Source of the DNA: Atherix ibis
Taxonomy: Eukaryota; Arthropoda; Insecta; Diptera; Athericidae
Length of the DNA: 64,000 nt
Reading direction: 5' to 3'
Assembly: GCA_958298945.1 (NCBI GenBank)
Contig: OY282609.1
Coordinates: 68,358,220-68,422,219 of the forward strand
Numbering within the stretch: the first letter of the stretch is position 1; every line of letters starts with the position of its first letter. Position numbers and translations under genes: made by a program. Under the pieces are notes generated by a model that did no database searches, was not told where the DNA came from, and saw only the letters and a list, made by a program, of their open reading frames with translations. Positions 22,875 to 32,752 of this stretch are shown in pieces.

Positions 22875-23094
22875 TTTTTTTTTATAGCTTGCGGCTTATC
22901 AGGCCAGCGAAGCAACCCTTAGTGACGTTGGGGGACCCTACGGACTACATATATATAAGGCTTGTAGTCGGCCTCTCACCCCGGTTCCAATGCCGCTACC
23001 TACCGAGTGTGAGTCCAATGCCGCTACCCCGGAATCGAACCCGCTACCTACCGAGTGTGAGTCGGTCGACTTGACCACTGCACCACACACATCG
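22875..23094 (-). ncRNA. tRNA-Val-like SINE module with an internal Pol III promoter
   Basis: Minus strand. The A box TGGTGCAGTGG is at 23085-23075. A 5-bp stem with a 7-base loop (ACCGA, CTCACAC, TCGGT) lies at 23066-23050; the loop gives a CAC anticodon, as in tRNA-Val. The B box GGTTCGATTCC is at 23041-23031. The 3' half of a tRNA cloverleaf is not clean, so this is a tRNA-derived module and not a working tRNA. A 23-bp segment covering the anticodon arm is repeated 48 bp downstream (22993-23015). The module ends in A9. Confidence 0.72.
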
Positions 23095-23130
23095 GCGAAA
23101 AGCCTCTTAAGACGCATAATACCAAGATTT
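23095..23130 (+). repeat. Right copy of the 35/36-bp direct repeat
   Basis: Matches 21834-21868 with a few changes in the gcctctt part. The right flank continues with ggagatgtcaattg. Confidence 0.82.
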
Positions 23131-24819
23131 GGAGATGTCAATTGACTTCCAAGATTCTGCAATTTGACGCCGTTGGAATTTTTCAATAAGGTTACGCAAA
23201 ATATTGTATTTACGCAGGCAATCCTTAAACTTAAGAGTAAATCGAAAGAATCGATTGCTGCAAGGAGTGCTGGGCGCTTATTTTAACGATGTTACATTGC
23301 AAGTATAATAATAAGGTTCAAGGAAGATAATGAAATAAAATTATTTAAATCTGAATTTTAAGTGTATTTATTAAAATATATTTCCCGAAGAGCAAATTGG
23401 TTACTCAATTTTTTCCAATACATTTCTTAAAAAAAAGCTCGCAATTTTTTCTAAAACGCTTCTCAAAAACTCTTTTATTTTTTTTCAAAATTTTAGGTTA
23501 ACTGTAAGTAAAAACTTCCAACTGTACACTTTATTTAATTTATTCTAATAAAGGTTGATTTTTTAAATTTATATAATATTTAAGAAATGCATGAAAATAA
23601 TCTCATTTTAGGAATGATTTCTTAACCAAAAATAAGCTAATAGTTCACTTAAGCTTTTCAGTTATGAGATTATTATTGCAAAAAATGAAAATGACTTGTT
23701 TAGAAATTCCATTTTTATGAATGGTTTCAAATTCAATGAAATTCACAATAACCAATGACAATAGAATCAATATTATCAGCGAAATGCTAAAGATCGTCAA
23801 AAATGAATTCAAGTTAGGTGTGGGTCATACTAAAAACCGATTAAGAGATCCTATAACGTCTATTATATTATGATAATAATAATGATGATAAAATAACAAC
23901 AACAACAACACAAACTAATACTATTTTAACGACAAGAAAAGAAACTATAACGAAAAAAGCAAAAAAAAAAAAAACATTCAGAAAACATCAATTTGGGTGT
24001 CCAAAGAATTACATTTTTGGACTTTTAAGACCTCACACATTGATTTATTGCATCTTATAACTCTAACCACCTCCTCGTCGAAATATTTTATTTATTCGTT
24101 AATATATCCAACATTTTAATCATTGTGTCTTCTGCTTTGTCTCCTTAAGATAAAATTTACATTTGAAAAGAACAGTATTTTTCCTACACCTTCTATTGGT
24201 TTTTATCTAGGCTTAAGGCCTGTTTCTTTATATACGATGTTGTTTAACAATATTGTATATAATATATTAGAAAAAAGTGGAATTAAAAAATGAAATCAAT
24301 ATTTTCTTTCAGTTTTCAAAACTCCAAAAATTGGAGAGATTTTATAAATCGGACGTTTCTTTTTTTTTCTAACCAATATTTTTTACCTTGTAAATTTCGA
24401 TAAAGCAGGTGAATTGATAATTGATTTTGAGTGATTTTTTTTGTTTAGACACTTATGATCACATCCTTATATGATCAATACAAGTTTTTGTCACATTTTC
24501 ATTCTTTATTATTATTTACGTGTATTTCGAAAACAACAAATTATATGCTTTTTAAAATCAAAACCGGAATGTTAATTTTCTAATACGTTACCGTGAAAAA
24601 GGTGAAAAATCTTTAATAGTTTTTTTTCGATTTATGTGTTTTTGTATTTTGTCACCTAAGATATATTTATCTTCTCTTATCTAAAATAATAAAACCATTC
24701 ACAATTTTACTTAAAAATTTCAAGCATTGGCTTAATTTAAGCGTATGTGTATGTTACGAGTAGAAAGAATATTTATGAAAAATTTTTCTACTGGAAATTT
24801 GCAAAACTTTCTTCCAATA
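23131..24819. other. AT-rich stretch without a recognised gene
   Basis: AT-rich unique sequence. A short imperfect trinucleotide run (taataataatgatgata, then aacaacaacaacaac) lies at about 23872-23912. I see no supportable gene. Confidence 0.6.
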
Positions 24820-27562
24820 AAACAGTGCAAGAAAATTTTCAGAAAAAAATTTGATAAAAATTTTCAAAAAAAATTTAAAAAAAAAATTTTCAAAAAAAAT
24901 TTTTAGTACACATTTTCGGTAAAAATTTTCAGTAAAACTTTTCAGTAAAAATTTTCAGTAAAAATTTCCAGTAAAAATTTTCAGTAAACATTTTTTCAGT
25001 CAAAATTTTTTCAGTAAACATTTTTTCAGTCAAAATTTTTTCAGTAAAAATTTTTTCAGTAAAAATTTTCAGTAAAAAATTTTCAGTAAACAATTTTTCA
25101 CTAAAAATTTTCAGTAAAATTTTTCAGTAAAAATTTTCAGTAAAAATTTTCAGTAACAATTTTCAGTAAAAATTTTCAGTAAAAATTTTCAGTAAAAATT
25201 TTCAGTAACAATTTTCAGTAACAATTTTCAGTAAAAATTTTCAGTAACAATTTTCAGTAACAATTTTCAGTAAAAATTTTCAGTAAAAATTTTCAGTAAA
25301 AATTTTCAGTAAAAATTTTCAGTAAAAATTTTCAGTAAAAATTTTCAGTAAAAATTTTCAGTAAAAATTTTCAGTAAAAATTTTCAGTAAAAATTTTCAG
25401 TAAAAATTTTCAGTAAAAATTTTCAGTAAAAATTTTCAGTAAAAATTTTCAGTAAAAATTTTCAGTAAAAATTTTCAGTAAAAATTTTCAGTAAAAATTT
25501 TCAGTAAAAATTTTCAGTAAAAATTTTCAGTAAAAATTTTCAGTAAAAATTTTCAGTAAAAATTTTCAGTAAAATCGGTAAAAATTTAAAGTCAAAATTT
25601 TCAGTAAAAATTTTCAGTCAAAATTTTCAGTAAAAATTTTCAGTAAAAATTTTCAGTAAAAATTTTCAGTAAAAATTTTCAGTAAAAATTTTCAGTCAAA
25701 ATTTTCAGTAAAAATTTTTAGTTAAAATTTTCAGTAAACATTTTCAGTAAAAATTTTCAGTAAAAATTTTCAGTAAAAATTTTCAGTAAAAAAAGTTTTT
25801 AGTAAAAATTTTTAGTAAAAATGTTCAGTAAAAATGTTTGGTTAAAATTTTCAGTACACATTATCAGTAAAAATTTTCAGTAAAAATTTTTTCAGTAAAA
25901 ATATTTTCAGTAAAAATATTTTCAGTAAAAATTTTCAGTAAAAATTTTCAGTAAAAATTTTCAGTAAAAATTTTCAGTAAAAATTTTCAGTAAAAATTTT
26001 CAGTAAAAATTTTCAGTAAAAATTTTCAGTAAAAATTTTCAGTAAAAATTTTCAGTAAAAATTTTCAGTAAAAATTTTCAGTAAAAATTTTCAGTAAAAA
26101 TTTTCAGTAAAAATTTTCAGTAAAAATTTTCAGTAAAAATTTTCAGTAAAAATTTTCAGTAAAAATTTTCAGTAAAAATTTTCAGTAAAAATTTTTAGTA
26201 AAAATTTTCAGTAAAAATTTTCAGTAAAAATTTTCAGTAAAAATTTTCAGTAAAAATTTTCAGTAAAAATTTTCAGTAAAAATTTTCAGTAAAAATTTTC
26301 AGTAAAAATTTTCAGTAAAAATTTTCAGTAAAAATTTTCAGTAAAAATTTTCAGTAAAAATTTTCAGTAAAAATTTTCAGTAAAAATTTTCAATAAAAAT
26401 TTTCAGTAAAAATTTTCAGTAAAAATTTTCAGTAAAAATTTTCAGTAAAAATTTTCAGTAAAAATTTTCAGTAAAAATTTTCAGTAAAAATTTTCAGTAA
26501 AAATTTTCAGTAAAAATTTTCAGTAAAAATTTTCAGTAAAAATTTTCAGTAAAAAATTTCAGTAAAAATTTTCAGTAAAAATTTTCAGTAAAATCGGTAA
26601 AAATTTAAAGTCAAAATTTTCAGTAAAAATTTTCAGTCAAAATTTTCAGTCAAAATTTTCAGTAAAAATTTTCAGTAAAAATTTTCAGTCAAAATTTTCA
26701 GTAAAAATTTTCAGTCAAAATTTTCAGTAAAAATTTTTAGTTAAAATTTTCAGTAAACATTTTCAGTAAAAATTTTCAGTAAAAATTTTCAGTAAAAATT
26801 TTCAGTAAAAAAAGTTTTTAGTAAAAATTTTTAGTAAAAATGTTCAGTAAAAATGTTTGGTTAAAATTTTCAGTACACATTATCAGTAAAAATTTTCAGT
26901 AAAAATTTTTTCAGTAAAAATATTTTCAGTAAAAATATTTTCAGTAAAAATTTTCAGTAAAAATTTTCAGTAAAAATTTTCAGTAAAAATTTTCAGTAAA
27001 AATTTTCAGTAAAAATTTTCAGTAAAAATTTTCAATAAAAATTTTCAGTAAAAATTTTCAGTAAAAATTTTCAGTAAAAATTTTCAGTAAAAATTTTCAG
27101 TAAAAATTTTCAGTAAAAATTTTCAGTAAAAATTTTCAGTAAAAATTTTCAGTAAAAATTTTCAGTAAAAAATTTCAGTAAAAATTTTCAGTAAAAAAAG
27201 TTTTCAGTAAAAATTTTTAGTAAAAATGTTCAGTAAAAATGTTCAGTAAAAATGTTCAGTAAAAATGTTCAGTAAAAATATTTGGTTAAAATTTTCAGTA
27301 CACATTATCAGTAAAAATTTTCAGTAAAAATTTTTTCAGTAAAAATCTTTTCAGTAAAAATTTTCAGTAAATTTTTCAATAAACATTTTCAGTAAAAATA
27401 TTCAATAAAAATTTTGCAGTAAAAATGTTGCAGTAAAAATTTTGCAGTAAAAATTTTTCAGTAAAAATTTTGCAGTTAAAATTTTCAGTAAAAATTTTCA
27501 GTAAAAATTTTCAGTAAAAATTTTCAGTAAAAATTTTCAGTAAAAATTTTCAGTAACAATTT
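24820..27562 (+). repeat. 13-bp satellite array with a 1019-bp higher-order repeat
   Basis: About 200 copies of TTTTCAGTAAAAA, decayed at the left edge (24820-24910). Rare variant blocks recur at exactly 1019 bp: aaaatcggta at 25571 and 26590, the A7 block before gttttt at 25788 and 26807, and cagtacacattatc at 25852 and 26871. A third, shortened copy of the last marker lies at 27296. 1019 is not a multiple of 13 because the variant blocks carry indels. This is the longest clear higher-order period in the window. Confidence 0.96.
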
Positions 27563-29271
27563 TTCCTTAATTATTTTGAATAAAAGTAAATTTTGTTAAT
27601 GCTTTATTTACTCAAATTCACTTGTATTAATTTCACTATGAATCCTTAACAATATTTTTTAATAACTGAATTTAATTTTGGAAGCCTCGATAGATAATAT
27701 TTATGTTCTTTTCAGTAAAAAAACCAAAGTTACTTCATTTTAATGAAGTAACTTTGGTTTTTTTTTAAATATCCAGAAATGTAAGTATTTTATTGTATAT
27801 GTATGTGTATATATATGGTAAAACTATTAAATGACAGTTTCTGCAAAATGTTGACGAACTAAAAAAATCTCTAAATTTATTGCATTACTTCATTGAAGTG
27901 CATCACTTACTAGCAAATTAAAAACTATGACTTGCTATTCTCAGTGATCCGCATTGGACTATTAAAATGGGAAAGCTTCAATGCAATTACTTCGTAAATA
28001 TTATAAAAGTATAGGCGTTTTCGTAATTGATCTTTAGAGCAGGGAAGATATTGACTATCATCACCTTTATAATAGGGACCATAAAGACCTTTTGTACAAA
28101 TGTATGTAGGTACTTGTACTTAAAAGCATACTCGTTTATTTACTAAATTCTTGTCGAATATCTTACGTTACTAAGTAGTATACGTACAAAAATACCATTC
28201 ATAGTATTTATCATTAAAAATGAATCACTGCAGATTACAAAGCTAGTGACTGTTGTCATCTAAAATATAGTAACCTGTAAATATTGACCTGAAACTATAA
28301 ATCAAAATAAACAAAATCTTAAAAATATTTCAACAGTTTTCGGTTTTTACTTTGGGGTCTTAACATATTAACTGCAATATTTTCAATGCAGCTTTAGCAT
28401 AATATACTCTAAAATGAACTATTTTTATTTTTTTTATAACTTTCTTCTTACATATTTCAAAAAATGTTATTTAGTTAATTAACTCCCAGTTAAAATAGTT
28501 AAAAATATTATCTAGAAAAAGATTCATATCAAAATTCATTAGTAAATATTTTTACAAAATTCGTCTTCAAAAATTTTTCATAAAATATATTTTTCCCAAA
28601 GAAAATTCCAAAAACTTGTAAATGCTTAGGCTTTAAAGTTTAAAGTGTACTCATGAATTTTATGATATTTTTCTCATGTACGTGTAGTCTACTAGTACGA
28701 GTAATTCAAGCCATTCAACAATATCTCATGCATTAAGATACAATACTTTGCGAAAGTAATTTCCTATGAAATGATCTACTTCTACCTATTCCTATAAAGG
28801 ATCAAAAGTCAGAATATTTAAATAAAAACAAAAATTTAAAGGCAAAAATAACTGAGTACAATTTTTTGTCAGTTTAGTTTAAAGATCACTATGTATCTGA
28901 AAATAATATTGATAGTCAGGTTGGAAATTAAACTGTAATATTCTATCAACTATAAAGGCTGAATAAAAGTGATTATTAAATGATGACTGGTTAGAATAGT
29001 CCGACCATTAAACTAGGCTTTGAGTAGTGTTCATGTGCATAAATTTCAAAATGCTTTTTAATCCATTGCGGAGAGAAATGAATACACTTTTATGTTATAC
29101 GAGTATATTTGAAAAGAAATAGTGTTGAAAATATGAACACATCATAGATTCGTTGCTTCAATCTAACTCGGGCCGGAATTGCAAGTTTCGATGGAGGTCG
29201 AAGGTCAGAAATCCAGGTTGTGTTCGAATCAAAGTAAATCATTCTTCTCCATACAGTATTGTTTGTTTGTA
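27563..29271. other. AT-rich stretch without a recognised gene
   Basis: AT-rich sequence that includes the perfect hairpin at 27717-27764. Apart from that I see no gene, transposon or repeat that I can support. Confidence 0.6.
27717..27764. repeat. Perfect 23-bp inverted repeat with a 2-base centre
   Basis: The left arm is A7 then CCAAAGTTACTTCATT; the right arm is its exact complement ending in T7. Only TT separates the arms. It begins directly after a stray satellite-like word (ttttcagtaaaa) and lies about 150 bp beyond the end of the satellite array. Confidence 0.9.
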
Positions 29272-30179
29272 CGAGATCTGCTCAAAAAGTATCGCGAATT
29301 TTGAATTTCCGCGGGTAAGGTATATTCGATTTTCTATTTTTTTTGTGGCGTTATGTTGGTACTCATGACTCTCACTTATGCCGACAAGTTCGTCCATTTT
29401 GAATGTTCAGTTAATTTTTGACGTGTTTTTGCTCGTCTTCAATTTTTGCCCATTCCAAAAAATCTATCAAAGAATCGGTTTCGGAAACAAGAAAAAGTGA
29501 TAGGGAGCCAGGTCTGGGGAATACGGTGGCTGCGGCATTATAAGTGTGTTGTTTTTAGCTAAAAATTCGCGCACAAGCAACGATGCGTGAGCATCGGCGT
29601 TATCATGGTGCAAAATCCAATTTTTTTTCTTCCATAAATCCGGGCGTTTCTGGCGGATTGCTTTGCGCAACTTGTGCATAACTTGCAGGTAATATTCCTT
29701 ATTGTCCGTTTTACTCTGTGCCAAAAACTCATGATGCACCACGCCCCTGCAATCGAAGAAAACTGTAAGCAAAACCTTCACATTCGACCGAACTTGGCGC
29801 GCTTTTTTCGGTCTTGGCTGGTGCGGCAGCTTCCATTGGGGTGATTGAGCTTTAGTTTCCACGTCATAGCCATAAACCCATGATTCGTCACCAGTTATGA
29901 TCCTTTCGAGCAAATTTGGGTCGTCATGGACTGAGTCTAACAGCTCCTTAGCAATCTTAATCCGATGCTGTTTTTGGTCGAAAATGGGCAAAAATCGAAG
30001 ACGAGGCAAAACACGTGCAAGCAAAGCAGCTGTAAAAAATTAACTGAACTTTCAAAATGGCCGAACTTGTCGGCATAAGTGACATACAGGAGTACCAATA
30101 TAACGCCGCAAAAATCGAAAATCGAACATACGTAACCCGCGGAAATTCAAATTCGCGTTACTTTTTGAACTAGAGCTCA
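29272..30179 (-). mobile_element. Fold-back mariner A2
   Basis: A 908-bp element in the orientation opposite to A1, between TA dinucleotides (29270-29271 and 30180-30181). The ends read CGAGATCTGCTCAAAAAGTA and a diverged complement. The inverted arms are about 190-200 bp. The inner junction, where the inverted arm meets the transposase fragment, has the same sequence as in A1 (ATTCCAAAAAAT next to the end of FFLFPK-x-IL). Hence both copies descend from one already rearranged element. Confidence 0.9.
29467..30024 (-). pseudogene. Mariner transposase catalytic fragment (element A2)
   Basis: An uninterrupted 185-codon frame on the minus strand. It starts in the linker (RLRFLPIF), not at a mariner N-terminus, so the helix-turn-helix domain is missing. 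It holds the first catalytic Asp (TGDESWVYGYD), the second (LHHDNADAH) and the region of the third, where the expected Asp after YSPDLAP is replaced (YSPDLAPYHFFLF). It ends at FFLFPKPIL, exactly where A1 ends, because the inverted arm begins there. It could give a small protein with two of three catalytic residues; no function is claimed. Confidence 0.87.
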
Positions 30180-30185
30180 TATGTT

Positions 30186-30333
30186 ATATTCCATTTAAAC
30201 AGTAGATTTGAAAAGTTCAAAATAATACTTGGAACAATATAGCGGAAACCTCCCCACTATATTGTTCCAAGTATTATTTTAAACTTAATATTCCATTTAA
30301 TCAGTAGATTTGAAAAGTTTAAAATAATATTTG
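30186..30333. repeat. Hairpin inside a 102-bp spaced direct repeat
   Basis: A 24-bp perfect inverted repeat (30219-30242 and 30257-30280; AATAATACTTGGAACAATAT core) has a 14-base loop. A diverged direct repeat of about 45 bp, starting attccattta at 30188 and 30290, overlaps it. It lies immediately beyond the end of mariner A2. Confidence 0.82.
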
Positions 30334-31969
30334 ACACGAATAACCTCTAAGGCTGCAAGGCCGTCACTAAAAACTACCGTCCTAATTGGCAACAGTTCGC
30401 CAAGGAAAAGGGAACTTCTACTTACTAAGATTCAACATTTGATTTTGTCAGGTGCAACGCCAACAAGTTGTATGATAACAAAGGTTTTTTGGAATCAGCC
30501 AATTCTAGGTTGCCTTTTTGCCTCTAGTTAGTATCGTAGACATTTTCAAACCCGCTTTTAACCAGCGTTTCCGAACCCGGTGTGGCAAGGAGATTTGTAA
30601 ATTAAGAGAAAAAGTGGTTGAATCTATTTCTAACTTAAAAACCATTAAGAGAGGACAAATCACTTTTTGATTAGATAGTGGAAATAAATTGTTCTAGAAG
30701 ATGGTGCTGGGGATAATTTGGGAAACAAATAAAATTTATATAGATTAATATTGTATTATTCCTTTAAAGCTTTCATTAGTAAATGACTCCAGTATTCAAA
30801 TAATATATTTAAAAAATGTCCATGTTACCAATAAAAAAATTTCCATGTTACCAAACGGTTGGATGGTTGGGTTGGGCATGGGTATCTTATTAGAGCATTA
30901 GTTATTCTATAAGAATAATGATGACCTAATTGAAGGCTTTTCTTGTAACTTTTTTTTTAGTTACAATTTTCGAAAACAATTAGAACATATAATAAAATCC
31001 ATTAAAAATATGAAATTACGCTACAGCTTAGATGAATGCATGCATATAGGTTAATTTGATCTTATCTAGTATTTATCAATGAGAAATAGACGCTAGTTTA
31101 TCGAGGTCTTTTTTGATGGCCTAGAAAAGCATCAAAAAGTAGAATCAGACTTTTGTTGTTGGTTAATATAAGCAGAAAAGTACAAAAAAAAAAAAAAAAA
31201 AAAAAAACAGAACAGGTATGATACTGACTTACTATATGCGAACGAACATAATGAATGATTTTACCTGATAGAAAGGATCGATTTATTTATTTCGATGATC
31301 AAGTTCATCTGCAGGTTCAATTGTAATCAAAACTAAACTGAGTAAAGAGTCACATTCTTTGTGTTATTTGAATTGAATATTTGGAAGAGAAAAAAAACTA
31401 ACTTATTTCATTGGTTTTCCATCAAAGAACCAAAATAGTTAAATGGCCCAGAACTCACCCACAAAAGGTAGAAGCAGTCGATGGAAAAGCTTTTGATTCA
31501 AGTTAGCCAATACCACTATTGAACGTGAGATTTTGCCATTAGATAAGCTGATAGATGGGGTTCAGGTGAACTAGAAATAGTCAAAATCATCATGAAATAT
31601 TTTGAGATGATATACAATTCGAAATTTTCAATGTGTATACATAAATGTCTATCAGTGACACGATCACGTCCATTCCATCCATTTCGTTTGTCGTTCGAAT
31701 AGAATATTTTCAAATGCTTTGATTTTGAACTTAATCTGGCCTTCATCTTGGACACCTTTCTAAAAATACTCAGTTTTGATTCCTCATAGTTTTGATGCCC
31801 TTTTATCATATGGCCAAATTATATTCGACGAATCAATACATTGTGCAAAAAGATCACTTTCCTCTTGTTTAATCATAACAATAGTAATAAGCAAGTCGGA
31901 GAGAGAACAAGCAGTATCTGCCGCCCAAAGTCCTACATTTTTCCGATTGGTTTACATACCTGGCTACAG
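30334..31969. other. Unassigned stretch
   Basis: AT-rich to about 31500, with an A24 run at 31184-31207, then GC-richer towards 32 kb. The open frame at 31776-32039 on the plus strand overlaps the better minus-strand exon candidate and is not supported. Confidence 0.5.
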
Positions 31970-32752
31970 CTACTTGCGGTTGCTCATGGAGTCTGAGTAC
32001 CGCCTGCTGGTTGGATATGGTATTTCTTTAGTATGGTAGCTGTTTGTGGTCGGATATACCTGCAGCTTGGGCATCTGCAGAAGAACATATCACGTGAACC
32101 TGTACCACAACTTGACAGAGCCTATCCAATATCCCGGGAGAAAAGAAATTCGATAGCATTTCACTTCTTAATTAATTCAATTCTGTGTCACCGTTGATCG
32201 ATATTGTTACTGTGCAGTTCGATAGCTTCGTGAATACTTCGTGCGGAACTTAACCAAAATGAAATCAATCGAACTCTACTGAACTGAACTAGAAGAAACC
32301 ACTTAGCGTAGCTATCAAATTAATCTCATCATAGTCGTCATCGAAGCCATCATATACTGTAGAGTTGTGGCATTTTGTGACAGCATCCTTGGCCAGAGTT
32401 ATAGTAAATGTTCTTCGAACAACTATGCGGAACCTCTTCGATACAAATAGCCACTGGTATGATGTGGAGATCAGATAGAGACTAGAAATGAAACTGCAAA
32501 CAGTATGGAAACGGTCATCATTACGGTCCATTTGGGATGGGAAAAGCACATCAGTAGGCTGCCGAGTAAGAAATTGTAGATATTTGAAAGTTGGCAGCAT
32601 GGTTCCATTGGATCAGCGATATATGAGTACGCCTGCTTGGCACGATACGTGTGGATTGCTGCTGCTGACATACTGAAGCTAATCCGATCACAAATATCTG
32701 TGGGAATGCTCTGACAGCGGATATATTGTACAAGAATACGAAATACAGTCAC
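31970..32752 (-). CDS. Candidate exons of a membrane-protein-like host gene
   Basis: A GC-richer island with two exon-like pieces on the minus strand. One runs from about 32488 to 32289 after a good acceptor (ccatactgtttgcag); it encodes a hydrophobic segment (FISSLYLISTSYQWLFVS), then a basic stretch (KRFRIVVRRTF) and an acidic tail, ending in a stop. A second follows the acceptor tgttcttctgcag at 32075 and reads 34 codons to TAG 31970-31972. A further hydrophobic frame (YNFLLGSLLMCF) overlaps upstream at 32471-32752 in another phase. The hydrophobic-then-basic pattern resembles a receptor C-terminus, but I cannot name a family or join the pieces with confidence. Confidence 0.27.

Larger units (their letters stand above)
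21869..23094 (-). mobile_element. Chimeric retroposon: tRNA-Val-like SINE module joined to deleted RTE-type LINE
   Basis: On the minus strand, 5' to 3': a tRNA-like head at 23094, a SINE-like body to 22884, an A9 tract (22875-22883), the start of an RTE-type endonuclease region (TRIGTWNVR at about 22765-22790), an immediate jump to the reverse transcriptase motif region (DLDYADDICLM), the LINE C-terminus, and an A-rich 3' tail at 21869-21897. A 35/36-bp direct repeat flanks the block. The order fits template switching during one insertion event, although two neighbouring insertions cannot be excluded. Confidence 0.75.

Noticed and set aside
23031..23094. Functional tRNA-Val gene
   Set aside because: The A box, anticodon arm and B box are present, but the acceptor stem does not close and the sequence continues into a SINE-like body with an A tail.
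21869..23094. LTR retrotransposon bounded by the 35-bp direct repeats
   Set aside because: The repeats are far too short for LTRs, and the contents are RTE-type LINE and tRNA-derived sequence.
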